The notes below the pieces were generated by a model that worked only from the letters and a program-made list of their open reading frames with translations, had not been told where the DNA came from and did no database searches. The position numbers were made by a program, and so were the translations under genes. A stretch of DNA of 51,754 nt from Pseudolabrys sp. (GTDB lineage Bacteria; Pseudomonadota; Alphaproteobacteria; Rhizobiales; Xanthobacteraceae), in NCBI GenBank assembly GCA_030655215.1, contig JAURVZ010000038.1, positions 1-51,754 on the forward strand, read 5' to 3'. How positions within the stretch are numbered: the first letter of the stretch is position 1; each line of letters begins with the position of its first letter. Positions 16,916-24,980 of this stretch are shown piece after piece.

Positions 16916-18124
16916 TTACGAGCCGCAGCGGCCGATCTTCTGTTCCTTGCACTCGTCCTTGACCGCCTTGGTCGTGCCGAGAACCTTGATGCCAAGCTTG
17001 CCGTCCGCCTTGCGGATGACTTCCATGGCGTGCTCGTCCTGCACGATGTCGCGGGTGTTCGGATCGATCGAGACGTCGCCGCGCGGGCTCTTGGCCGACC
17101 AGCCCTTCATCGCGTCGACGAACTTGGCGCCGTCGGTGACATTGCCGTTGACCTTCTTGATGGTGTCGAAGATCGCGCGCATCGTGTCCCAACCGGCCGC
17201 CGACATGAAGTCCGGATACGAGTCCTTGCCGTATTCCTTGTGCCAGGCTTCGACGAAGGCCTTGTTCTCGGCGTTCTCGAGATCGACCGAGTAGTTGCCC
17301 ATGACGACGGTGCCGATGGCGGCATCGCCCATGTCCTGCAACTTGTTGTCGGGGATCAGATCCAGCGGCCCGATCAGCTTGATGCCGGCCTTACGCATGC
17401 CGAGTTCGCCGTAAGCCTTGGTCACGCCGGTCGCGTGCGCGCCCGACGGGATGAAGACGTACATGCAATCCGGCTTGCTATCCTTGATGCGCTGGAAGAA
17501 CGGCGTGAAGTCCGGCACCTGCACGGCGCTGCCGAGCGGAATCGAGTCGGTGATCTTGCCGCCGGCCTTCTCGAAGCCGGCCTTGAAGGCGTCGGTCGAA
17601 TCCTTGCCCGGCGGGAAGTCGGTATAGGCCAGAGCTGCAGTCTTGCAGCCGATCTTGTCAAAGGCGAACGGACCCATCGTATGGCCGTGGTGCCACATCG
17701 AGAACGACAGGCGCGCAATGTACGGCGACAGGTTGGTGATCCACGCGGTGCCGGCGTTCGACACGATCATCGGGATCTTAGCCTGGCTGACAACCGGCGC
17801 GACCGCGATCGCCGACGGCGAGAACACGAAGCCGGCAAGCAGGTTCACCTTGTCATTGGTGATCAGCTCGGTGGTGACGGTCTTGGCATTGGCGCCGGTC
17901 GGCGGGCCTTCGTCGCGCTTGACGAGCGTCACCGTGTGCGGCGCGATGTCCTTGGCGTGCAACTTGACGTAGAGATCGAAGGCCTTGTCGATCTGCTGTC
18001 CGAGATCGGCATTGGCGCCCGAGAAAGCCAGCACAACGCCGATCTTGATGTTCTCGGCCTGAGCGGCGGTTCCGCCCACCAGCAATGCCAGCGCGGCGGC
18101 GCCGGCCCATTTATTCAAACGCAT
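16916..18124 (-). CDS. ABC transporter substrate-binding protein, LivK/type 1 periplasmic fold
   Basis: The 402-residue protein begins with a clear Sec signal peptide (cleavage after AAQA, residue 23) and then ENIKIGVVLAFSGANADLGQQI, the standard start of the leucine/amide-binding (Peripla_BP_6) family. Later family marks include NLLAGFVFSPSAIAVAPV, IPMIVSNAGTAWIT and KTAALAYTDFPPGKD. It ends with two Cys residues (DECKEQKIGRC) that could form a disulfide. It is first in the operon, with a good GGGAGA ribosome site. The ligand is unknown; the operon's enzymes hint at a methylated or N-acylated compound. Confidence 0.9.
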   Translation of the reverse strand: MRLNKWAGAAALALLVGGTAAQAENIKIGVVLAFSGANADLGQQIDKAFDLYVKLHAKDIAPHTVTLVKRDEGPPTGANAKTVTTELITNDKVNLLAGFVFSPSAIAVAPVVSQAKIPMIVSNAGTAWITNLSPYIARLSFSMWHHGHTMGPFAFDKIGCKTAALAYTDFPPGKDSTDAFKAGFEKAGGKITDSIPLGSAVQVPDFTPFFQRIKDSKPDCMYVFIPSGAHATGVTKAYGELGMRKAGIKLIGPLDLIPDNKLQDMGDAAIGTVVMGNYSVDLENAENKAFVEAWHKEYGKDSYPDFMSAAGWDTMRAIFDTIKKVNGNVTDGAKFVDAMKGWSAKSPRGDVSIDPNTRDIVQDEHAMEVIRKADGKLGIKVLGTTKAVKDECKEQKIGRCGS

Positions 18125-18161
18125 CGTTTTCTCCCTGATTGAATTCGTTGGGTTTCCGCCC

Positions 18162-18183
18162 GTTCAAACAATGTGGTTTGAAC
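18162..18183. promoter_or_regulatory. operator-like palindrome upstream of livK
   Basis: GTTCAAAC and its exact complement GTTTGAAC are separated by six bases, 38 bases upstream of the livK ATG and downstream of the proposed promoter. The 8-6-8 layout is typical of dimeric repressor sites and too short-stemmed for a terminator. Confidence 0.55.
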
Positions 18184-18206
18184 AGCGGCCGGTCCCTTAT
18201 GGGTAA

Positions 18207-18234
18207 GGTGTACTAGATCGCGTTCTGGCGTCAA
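18207..18234 (-). promoter_or_regulatory. candidate livK promoter
   Basis: Read on the minus strand, TTGACG (18229-18234) and TACACC (18207-18212) lie 16 bases apart. The -35 is close to consensus, the -10 is weak. Transcription would begin near 18200, placing the palindrome at 18162-18183 in the early transcribed region, where a repressor would block elongation. Confidence 0.4.
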
Positions 18235-18282
18235 TGCGGCGTGGTGGGCCGGAACGGCGAGATTTTAGCCACGCTGTTTCAA

Positions 18283-18303
18283 ATGTACCGCGCGGCGGTA
18301 CAT
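18283..18303. terminator. 21-base palindrome after the GGDEF gene
   Basis: ATGTACCGC and GCGGTACAT form a perfect 9-bp stem with a 3-base GCG centre, about 27 bases beyond the stop of the minus-strand diguanylate cyclase. On that strand TTTGAAA follows, a weak T-run. It may be the terminator of that gene or a second operator of the livK promoter region. Confidence 0.45.
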
Positions 18304-18329
18304 GCGTCGCCTTCGGCCCATGAACGGCT

Positions 18330-19574
18330 TCAGGCGGCGCTCTGCGCCGAGACTTTGCCCGGAGCCGCAGAGGCCGCATCGGCTGCGGTGCCCTCGTCCT
18401 TGCGCTTGAGCAGCATTTCCAGCGAGGCGACCTCGACCCGGTTGCGGCCGTTTTCCTTGGCGAAGTAAAGCGCCTGGTCGGCTTGAGCGAGAAGTTCGGG
18501 AACGTCGAGGCCGGCGCCGTCATAGTGCACCACGCCAACGCTGACCGTGGCGCAAACCGGCCGGCCGTCGACCTGCTGCGCCGCCTTGGCGAAGCCTTCG
18601 CGGATACGCTCGGCAACAGCCAGCGCCCGTTCATTGGTGGTGTCGTACAGCACCGCCGCGAATTCCTCGCCGCCGATACGGCCGATCAGGTCGGATGCGC
18701 GGACGGATTCAAGGGTGGTCGCGGCGAATATTTCCAGCACCCGGTCGCCGAGGGCATGGCCGAAGCGGTCATTGATCGTCTTGAAGTGATCGAGGTCGAC
18801 CAGCAGCACCGCGGTCGGCCGCGGTGACGAGGCATGGCGTTTGGCGATCAGGCCGGCCTCTTGCAGGAAGGCGCGGCGGTTGGCGATCCCGGTCAAGGGA
18901 TCGACCATCGCCGCAGTCCGGTGTCGCAGTTCGGTGCGCTCTTTAGCCATCGCCAGCAGGATGAAGGCGATGGAGATTGTGAACAGTAACGCCTCAAAAC
19001 TCAGGACGGTCAGCCAGACGCTGCCGAAGATGTTGTTGTCGGTCGGTGACCACGGCAGCATGGCAACAAGTGGGGTGCGCAGCAGAAACAGCGCGCCGTG
19101 CGCAAACAGCATGAAGATCGCCGGCCAACGCGACACCAGATTTTCGCTGCGGCCGCGCCAGAATTCATAAGCCGTCAGCCACGTATAGGCAGTGATGATG
19201 GCCGAGGCGATCATCGCGCGCAGTTCGACTGCTTCAGCCATAATCGGCAAGCGGCAAACCAGAAGCCACAGCACCGCACCGGTCACCAGATAGACCGGCT
19301 CAACCGGTCGGCCGTCGAACACGCGCGCGCCGGTCCAGGTGATGGCGAAGGCGGAGAACAGCACAGCGTTCGCCAGATCGATGGTGATGAGGTCAGGCGC
19401 CGAGCCGTACATGCCGAACAGCACGATCGAGGCGGCGCGGGCCAGATGGGCGAAGCCCCACCAGGCGACAGCCCGGATTGCCATGTTCTGCGCCCAGGCG
19501 AACAGCAGCAGCAACCCGAGGATTGCCTCCACGTAGATCGTCACCATGAAGAGCGTGTTGACGTCGAGATGCAT
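18330..19574 (-). CDS. membrane-anchored diguanylate cyclase (GGDEF)
   Basis: The enzyme makes cyclic di-GMP from two GTP. The 414-residue product has six or seven membrane helices in residues 1-210, then a short coiled linker and a GGDEF domain: DPLTGIANRRAF at 225-236, LVDLDHFKTINDRFGH at 258-273, and active-site GGEEF at 301-305. An intact inhibitory site RASD at 292-295 lies five residues before it, so the enzyme should be active and product-inhibited. The membrane part resembles a ligand-sensing module but matches none I can name. The ATG at 19574 starts the hydrophobic region; the longer frame upstream adds an unlikely Pro/Arg-rich leader. The C-terminal tail after residue 395 is Ala/Ser-rich and probably disordered. 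Confidence 0.92.
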   Translation of the reverse strand: MHLDVNTLFMVTIYVEAILGLLLLFAWAQNMAIRAVAWWGFAHLARAASIVLFGMYGSAPDLITIDLANAVLFSAFAITWTGARVFDGRPVEPVYLVTGAVLWLLVCRLPIMAEAVELRAMIASAIITAYTWLTAYEFWRGRSENLVSRWPAIFMLFAHGALFLLRTPLVAMLPWSPTDNNIFGSVWLTVLSFEALLFTISIAFILLAMAKERTELRHRTAAMVDPLTGIANRRAFLQEAGLIAKRHASSPRPTAVLLVDLDHFKTINDRFGHALGDRVLEIFAATTLESVRASDLIGRIGGEEFAAVLYDTTNERALAVAERIREGFAKAAQQVDGRPVCATVSVGVVHYDGAGLDVPELLAQADQALYFAKENGRNRVEVASLEMLLKRKDEGTAADAASAAPGKVSAQSAA

Positions 19575-19882
19575 CGGGGGCGAATGCCTGGATGGTGGCC
19601 AGCGTGGGTTGAACGCGGTTCCATGGATAACGAGACCGGGCAAAAAAGGTATGAACGTGCGTTATTACCGCAGGGGCAATGCGGGATTATGGTTTCGAGG
19701 TCGTTTCTAAAAGTTCCTGCCAGGGGCGCAGGCCGGCGATTTGGTGGTTTGACGGGACAAATCGGCGGCAAATTCACCCGTTGATGGCCTTCCCTGCGCA
19801 GTCCGGCGCCATTACGTGCCGTCTTGTGACGGCAGGAGGGCTCAACTAGGGTCTTCGGCGTTTACGAAGGAACCGGACCGTT
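19575..19882. other. 308-base divergent intergenic region
   Basis: The gap separates the diguanylate cyclase (minus) from the cysK-like gene (plus). On the plus side TTGTGA (19824-19829) and TAGGGT (19847-19852), 17 bases apart, could be a promoter 30 bases before the ATG at 19883, and AAGGA at about 19867-19871 is the likely ribosome site. I see no RNA gene or repeat here, and the short open frames lack coding character. Confidence 0.35.
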
Positions 19883-20923
19883 ATGCAAATTCGCGACGGC
19901 ATCATCGAGGCCATTGGCCATACCCCCCTGATCAAGCTCGAGCGCGCGTCGGAGCTGACCGGCTGCACGATCCTCGGCAAGGCTGAGTTCATGAACCCCG
20001 GCGGCTCGGTCAAGGACCGCGCCGGCCGGCAGATGATCCTCGGGGCCGAGGAACGCGGTGAGTTGAAACCGGGCGGCCTGGTGGTGGAGTCGACCGCCGG
20101 CAATACCGGCATCGGCATAGCGCTGGTCGCTAATGCCCGTGGCTACCGCACTTTGATCATCATCCCGGACACGCAGAGCCAGGAGAAAAAGGATTTCCTG
20201 CGACTGTGCGGCGCCGAGTTGCTGGAAGTGCCGGCCCTGCCCTTCGCCAACCCGAACAATTACCAGCATGTCGGCCGCCGGCTCGCCGAGCAGCTTAAGA
20301 AGACGGAGAAGAACGGCGTGCTGTTCGCTGACCAGTGGAACAACCTCGACAACAGCAAGGCGCATTATCTCTCGACCGGCCCGGAAATCTGGGACCAGAC
20401 CGGCGGCAAGGTCGATGCCTTTATCTGCTCGGTTGGTTCAGGCGGTACGCTCGCCGGCGTATCGAGCTATCTCAAAGAGAAGAACGACAAGATCACCATT
20501 GGCGTCGCCGATCCGCGCGGCGCTGCGATGTATCATCTGTTCAACGACGGCGAGCCGCGCGTCAGCGAAGGCGGCTCGATCACCGAAGGCATTGGCCTGG
20601 CACGCATTACGCCGATCGTCGAGCAGATGAAGGTCGACAAGGCCTATCTCATTCCCGACGAAGAAGCCGTGCCGATCGTGTTCGACCTTCTGGCGCATGA
20701 GGGTCTGTCGCTCGGCGGCTCGTCCGGCATCAACATTGCCGGCGCCATTCGCCTCGCCAAGGAACTCGGCCCGGGCCACACGATCGTGACCGTGCTGTGC
20801 GACGGCGGCGCGCGCTATCAGTCGAAGCTGTTCAACCCGGAATTTCTGCGCTCCAAGAAACTGCCGGTGCCGGCCTGGCTTGAGCGCAAGTCGGACCTGA
20901 AGGCACCCTTCGTCGACAAATAG
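19883..20923 (+). CDS. CysK-like PLP-dependent enzyme (cysteine synthase family)
   Basis: A fold-type II PLP enzyme of 346 residues. PLP lysine K44 lies in NPGGSVKDRAG, and the phosphate-binding loop is VGSGGTLAG near residue 192. The loop that holds the substrate carboxylate reads STAGNTG (about 74-80), where CysK and CysM have TSGNTG, so the usual Ser is Ala. The protein is about 25 residues longer than CysK, with the C-terminal extension KKLPVPAWLERKSDLKAPF. The long QSQEKKDFLRLCGAELLEVPALPFANPNNY segment resembles the eukaryotic mitochondrial CysK-like group more than E. coli CysK. It could be an O-acetylserine sulfhydrylase, a cystathionine synthase or an H2S-handling enzyme. alaX follows after seven bases, so the two form an operon. 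Confidence 0.8.
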   Translation: MQIRDGIIEAIGHTPLIKLERASELTGCTILGKAEFMNPGGSVKDRAGRQMILGAEERGELKPGGLVVESTAGNTGIGIALVANARGYRTLIIIPDTQSQEKKDFLRLCGAELLEVPALPFANPNNYQHVGRRLAEQLKKTEKNGVLFADQWNNLDNSKAHYLSTGPEIWDQTGGKVDAFICSVGSGGTLAGVSSYLKEKNDKITIGVADPRGAAMYHLFNDGEPRVSEGGSITEGIGLARITPIVEQMKVDKAYLIPDEEAVPIVFDLLAHEGLSLGGSSGINIAGAIRLAKELGPGHTIVTVLCDGGARYQSKLFNPEFLRSKKLPVPAWLERKSDLKAPFVDK

Positions 20924-20930
20924 GTTCCTC

Positions 20931-21647
20931 ATGACGACCGACTGCTTGTTTCGCGAAGACTCTTACTTGAAGACTTGCGAAGCCCGCATTGTCGGCATCA
21001 CCGAACAGGGCGGCATCGTGCTTGACCGCACGGTGTTTTACGCCAATTCCGGCGGCCAGCCCGGCGACACTGGCGTTTTGGTCACGGCTGACGGCACGCG
21101 CCTTCCCGTCGAGAACGCGATCTTCACCGACGCCGCCAAGAGCGAGATCGCACATGTGCTCGCCGTTGGCGGCGCCGCGCCGAATGTCGGCGATGTCGTG
21201 CGCGCCGAGATCGATTGGGACAAGCGCTACGGCCGCATGCGCGTGCACACCGCGCTTCATCTGCTGTCAGCGGCCCTGCCCTATGCCGTCACTGGCGGAT
21301 CGGTCGGCGACAGCGATGGCCGGCTGGATTTCGATATCCCCGATGCCGGTCTGGACAAGGACGTCATCGCCGCAAGGCTGGCCGAGATGATCGCGACCGA
21401 TGCCGCTGTCACCAGCCGCTGGATCAGCGATGCCGAACTCGAGGCCAATCCCGGCCTGATCAAGACCATGTCGGTGAAGCCGCCGATGGGCACCGGCCGC
21501 GTGCGGCTCATTGAAATAGACAATCTTGATCTGCAGCCATGCGGCGGCACACATGTGCGCAAGGTCAGCGAGATCGGCACCGTGACAGTCACCGGCATCG
21601 AGAAGAAGGGCAAGCAGAACCGCCGCGTGCGGATCGCGCTCGCTTAG
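20931..21647 (+). CDS. alaX: alanyl-tRNA editing protein AlaX
   Basis: A free-standing editing domain that hydrolyses Ser (or Gly) mischarged onto tRNA-Ala. The 238-residue protein has the FYANSGGQPGDTG stretch at 37-49 and the zinc-site residues in the expected places: H106 and H110 (HTALH), C204 and H208 (CGGTHV). The length and N-terminal beta-barrel part match the AlaX-M type. It is translated right after the CysK-like gene and ends three bases from the stop of the convergent beta-lactamase gene, leaving no room for a separate terminator. Confidence 0.93.
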   Translation: MTTDCLFREDSYLKTCEARIVGITEQGGIVLDRTVFYANSGGQPGDTGVLVTADGTRLPVENAIFTDAAKSEIAHVLAVGGAAPNVGDVVRAEIDWDKRYGRMRVHTALHLLSAALPYAVTGGSVGDSDGRLDFDIPDAGLDKDVIAARLAEMIATDAAVTSRWISDAELEANPGLIKTMSVKPPMGTGRVRLIEIDNLDLQPCGGTHVRKVSEIGTVTVTGIEKKGKQNRRVRIALA

Positions 21648-21650
21648 GGC

Positions 21651-22802
21651 CTACGGCGCCAGTTTTGAGAAGATCTGGTGCGCGGCCTTCACCCGCGCCT
21701 CGTTCGGATAGCTTTTGTTGGCCAGCATGACGATGCCGAGCTTCTTGTCCGGCACAAAGGCGACATAGGCGCCGAAGCCGCCGGTCGATCCGGTCTTGTT
21801 GATGATGACATCGCCACGCGGCGACATCGGCGGCTCAATCGCCATGGCCGGGTTGGCGTTGAAGATCATCGCCGACGAATTGCCGGCGGTGATCTTCTCC
21901 AGCGTGACCGGATACGGATACTGCTCCCAGATCAGGTCCTGGATGATTTCGCCGGAGCGGAAATAGCCAGTGTGCGTCGCCTTGACCGCACGCGCCATTT
22001 TCTCCGATGTCGCGCCGAGGCCCATATTGACTTCAACATAATGGATCATGTCGGCGCTGTTCGACTTGACGCCATAGGCCCCCTCAGCGAGCACTGCCGC
22101 GCTGTAATGCACCGGTTTGTCGTCGCGGTTATAGCCCCAGGCGTAGGACTTCAGTTCGGCCTTCGGCACATCGACATAGGTGCGCTCGAGTCCGAGGCCT
22201 GGAAAAATCATTTTCTCCACGACGGCCGTATAATCCGCGCCCATGGCCTTGCCGGCGATGACGGCGAGCAAGCCAATGCTCGGATTGGCATAGCTGCGCG
22301 ACGTGCCAGGCGCGGCCTTCGGTTTCCAGTTACGAAAATAATTGATGAGCTGCGTCTTCGTCTTGACGTCACCGGGAAGCTGCAGCGGAAAGCCGCCGGC
22401 CGTATGCGTCGCAAGATCGAGCAGCCGGACATTATCGAGCGCACTGCCCTTCAACTCCGGCATGTGCCGGCTGACTTTGTCGTCGAGCTTCAATTTGCCG
22501 TCGATCTCGGCATAGGTGGTCAGGGTCGCGACGAAAGTCTTGCTGATCGACCCGATTTCAAACAGCGTATCGCGCGTCACCGGCGCCTTGGTATCCTTCG
22601 TCGCGACGCCGTAATCAATGTACGTACGCTTGCCATCAAGCGTCACCGCCACCGCCATGCCGGGAATGCCGTATTGCGCCAGCACCGGCTTGATCGCCTC
22701 GTCGACAATCTGCCGTACTTTGGCGTCGTCAGCGGCAAAGGCGCTCGGCAGGCTGACCATGACCAAAGCGGCGGCCAGTCCAAGATAATATTTCATCTTC
22801 AC
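21651..22802 (-). CDS. ampC: class C (AmpC-like) serine beta-lactamase
   Basis: A periplasmic serine hydrolase of 383 residues with a signal peptide cut after AFA (residue 23). The three active-site motifs are intact: S85-I-S-K88, Y171-A-N173 and K336-T-G338, the last in the AmpC context KTGSTGGFGAYVAF. The position after KTGST is Gly where AmpC usually has Asn. Length and mature start (VDEAIKPVLAQYGIPGMAVAV) match true AmpC enzymes rather than the broader esterase group. The start is taken as GTG at 22802 because GAGAGG lies seven bases upstream; an ATG two codons later is the alternative. Its first bases overlap the stop of the ABM gene (TAGTG), so the two are co-expressed. No ampR is adjacent, so induction is not expected from local context. 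Confidence 0.88.
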   Translation of the reverse strand: MKMKYYLGLAAALVMVSLPSAFAADDAKVRQIVDEAIKPVLAQYGIPGMAVAVTLDGKRTYIDYGVATKDTKAPVTRDTLFEIGSISKTFVATLTTYAEIDGKLKLDDKVSRHMPELKGSALDNVRLLDLATHTAGGFPLQLPGDVKTKTQLINYFRNWKPKAAPGTSRSYANPSIGLLAVIAGKAMGADYTAVVEKMIFPGLGLERTYVDVPKAELKSYAWGYNRDDKPVHYSAAVLAEGAYGVKSNSADMIHYVEVNMGLGATSEKMARAVKATHTGYFRSGEIIQDLIWEQYPYPVTLEKITAGNSSAMIFNANPAMAIEPPMSPRGDVIINKTGSTGGFGAYVAFVPDKKLGIVMLANKSYPNEARVKAAHQIFSKLAP

Positions 22803-23122
22803 TAAATCGCCTCTCGGCTATCGCGGACGTCGTAATGCTGCGAGCGCGCATCGAAGCGCTTGAGCACGGCGCGCGCCTTCGGCGGCACGACGGCGGTCGC
22901 GTAATCGGCGCCGGCGAAGGCCTCGATCGCCGCGAGCGATTCGAACCACATGATGGTGACGAACTCGACCTCGTCGCCGGCATCGGTGCGGCCCAGTTCG
23001 ATGCGGATAAAGCCGGAAATCTTGCGTCCGACAATGCCGGGAAAGATTTCTTCGCGCAGTAGCGCCTCATAAGCATCGGCATTTTGCGGCGTGGTCCAGC
23101 CCCGCCATATCCGGCTGATCAT
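22802..23122 (-). CDS. small ABM (antibiotic biosynthesis monooxygenase)-fold protein
   Basis: A 106-residue protein with the ferredoxin-like dimeric alpha/beta-barrel pattern: MISRIWRGWTTPQNADAYEALLREEIFPGI, the central strands GFIRIELGRT and VEFVTIMWFESLAAIEAF, then an Asp/Tyr-containing loop (AGADYATAV). Members include small monooxygenases, heme-degrading enzymes and many of unknown role. A GGGAGAG ribosome site supports the ATG at 23122. It is co-transcribed with the beta-lactamase and divergent from sseA across 94 bases. Function not assignable. Confidence 0.72.
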   Translation of the reverse strand: MISRIWRGWTTPQNADAYEALLREEIFPGIVGRKISGFIRIELGRTDAGDEVEFVTIMWFESLAAIEAFAGADYATAVVPPKARAVLKRFDARSQHYDVRDSREAI

Positions 23123-23216
23123 TTGTCTCTCCCTGTCAAACGTGCAACCTTTCGCGCCGCGCGCCGTTTTCTTGGAACACGTTCGCGCACAATCTTGACC
23201 GAATCTGGAGACGAAA

Positions 23217-24071
23217 ATGGCCGATCAGACCCCTGTGAGCAAATGGCTTAAATCGACCGAGTGGCTCGCCGGCCAGCTCGGCAAACCGGGTGTCTCCATC
23301 GTCGACGGCTCCTACTATCTCCCCGCGCACAAGCGCGATGCCAAGGCCGAATTCCTGGCCGGGCATATTCCGGGCGCGGTTTTCTTCGATATCAACGAGG
23401 TCGCCGACGACACCACCGACCTGCCGCACATGCTGCCGGGGCCGAAGCAGTTCGGCGAAGCCGCGGGTGCGCTCGGCATGACTGAGACCGACACCATTGT
23501 CGTCTATGACGGGCTCGGCTTGTTCTCGGCGCCGCGCGTGTGGTGGACGTTTCGCATCATGGGCGCGAAGAACGTGTTCATTCTCGATGGCGGCCTGCCC
23601 GCCTGGAAAGCCGAGAACCGTCCGCTTGAGCAAGGCGACGCCAAGCCGAAGGCGGCGACCTTCAATGCCGAGATGACGACGGATGCCGTGTCGATGCATG
23701 GCGACGTGCAAATGGCGCTCAACGGCAAGGACATCCAGGTGGTCGATGCACGGCCTGCCGGACGCTTCGCCGGCAAGGACCCGGAGCCGCGTCCGGGCCT
23801 GCGCGGCGGTCACATGCCGGGCGCGTTCAACGTGCCGTCCAGTGAACTGGTCGAGAACGGCCGCCTCGTCTCAAGCGACAAGATCGCCGCCGCCTTCAAG
23901 AAAGCCGGCGTCGATACCGACAAGCCGATCATCACCAGCTGCGGCTCCGGCGTCTCCGCCGTGATCCTGGCGCTCGGCCTCGATGCGCTCGGCAAGAAAC
24001 TGCCGCCGGTCTATGACGGCTCGTGGTCGGAATGGGGCGCGCGGCCGGATCTTGAGGTGGTGAAGGATTGA
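23217..24071 (+). CDS. sseA: 3-mercaptopyruvate sulfurtransferase
   Basis: This cytoplasmic enzyme moves sulfur from 3-mercaptopyruvate to thiols or cyanide. The 284-residue protein has two rhodanese domains. The N-terminal one (about 10-135) is non-catalytic and contains [25 protein letters not shown], the usual family sequence. The C-terminal one (about 155-280) carries the catalytic loop C242-G-S-G-V-S-A, the CGSGV form typical of mercaptopyruvate rather than thiosulfate sulfurtransferases. It is a single gene with a strong GGAGA ribosome site, ending at a palindromic repeat. With metC and the CysK-like gene nearby it adds to a sulfur-amino-acid grouping. Confidence 0.92.
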   Translation: MADQTPVSKWLKSTEWLAGQLGKPGVSIVDGSYYLPAHKRDAKAEFLAGHIPGAVFFDINEVADDTTDLPHMLPGPKQFGEAAGALGMTETDTIVVYDGLGLFSAPRVWWTFRIMGAKNVFILDGGLPAWKAENRPLEQGDAKPKAATFNAEMTTDAVSMHGDVQMALNGKDIQVVDARPAGRFAGKDPEPRPGLRGGHMPGAFNVPSSELVENGRLVSSDKIAAAFKKAGVDTDKPIITSCGSGVSAVILALGLDALGKKLPPVYDGSWSEWGARPDLEVVKD

Positions 24072-24077
24072 CAGTCT

Positions 24078-24158
24078 CGTCATGGCCGGGCTTGTCCCGG
24101 CCATCCACGACTTCACTTAAATCAAGACGTGGATGCCCGGGGCAAGCCGGGCATGACG
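24078..24158. repeat. palindromic extragenic repeat, type B
   Basis: Arms at 24078-24109 (beginning CGTCATGGCCGGG) and 24128-24158 (ending CCGGGCATGACG) are complementary with a few mismatches around an AT-rich centre. Inside each arm is a smaller GGCCGGG/CCCGGCC-like hairpin. It lies between the convergent sseA and aapP genes. Its sequence is unrelated to the type A repeats. Confidence 0.85.
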
Positions 24159-24196
24159 GTTGATGGGACCTCGCGGAAGCCTTCCGCCCTGGACGG

Positions 24197-24973
24197 CTAA
24201 TGCAAAATCTGGCTGAGGAACAGCTTGGTGCGCTCGTGCTGCGGGTTGGTGAAGAACTCTTTCGGTTCGTTCATTTCAACGATCTGGCCTGCATCCATGA
24301 AGATCACGCGGTCGGCGACCTGACGGGCAAAGCCCATTTCATGCGTCACGCACAGCATGGTCATGCCGTCATCGGCAAGGCTGACCATGGTATCGAGCAC
24401 TTCCTTGACCATTTCCGGATCGAGCGCCGAGGTCGGCTCGTCGAACAGCATGATCTTCGGCGCCATGCAAAGCGCGCGCGCGATGGCGACGCGCTGCTGC
24501 TGGCCGCCTGACAACTGGCCCGGGTATTTCAGCGCCTGATTGGGGATCTTCACCCGTGTCAGGAAGTGCATGGCGATCTCTTCAGCTTCCTTCTTCGGCG
24601 TCTTGCGCACCCAGATCGGCGCGAGCGTGCAGTTCTCCAGCACGGTGAGATGCGGAAACAGATTGAAGTGCTGGAACACCATGCCGACTTCGCGGCGTAC
24701 TTCGTCGATCTTCTTCAGGTCGTTGGTCAGTTCGACGCCGTCGACAATGATGCGGCCCTTCTGATGCTCTTCCAGCCGGTTGATGCAGCGGATCATGGTC
24801 GACTTACCGGAGCCGGACGGGCCGCAAATGACGACGCGTTCGCCGCCCTTCACCAGAAGGTCGATGTCACGCAGCACGTGAAAATCGCCATACCACTTGT
24901 TCATGCCGATGATTTCAACGGCAACTTCATTGGTCAGCTGGGTTGGCTTGAGCGCGGGTTTGTTCACGGACAT
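24197..24973 (-). CDS. aapP: general L-amino acid ABC transporter ATP-binding protein
   Basis: ATPase of the Aap importer, 258 residues, polar amino acid (GlnQ/HisP) type. Walker [10 protein letters not shown] is at about residue 52, Q-loop [16 protein letters not shown], signature LSGGQQQR, Walker [14 protein letters not shown] and the H-loop CVTHEMGF. The ATG at 24973 begins the conserved region; the longer frame upstream is antisense to the permease frame. It starts eight bases after aapM. Confidence 0.95.
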   Translation of the reverse strand: MSVNKPALKPTQLTNEVAVEIIGMNKWYGDFHVLRDIDLLVKGGERVVICGPSGSGKSTMIRCINRLEEHQKGRIIVDGVELTNDLKKIDEVRREVGMVFQHFNLFPHLTVLENCTLAPIWVRKTPKKEAEEIAMHFLTRVKIPNQALKYPGQLSGGQQQRVAIARALCMAPKIMLFDEPTSALDPEMVKEVLDTMVSLADDGMTMLCVTHEMGFARQVADRVIFMDAGQIVEMNEPKEFFTNPQHERTKLFLSQILH

Positions 24974-24980
24974 CACCTTT

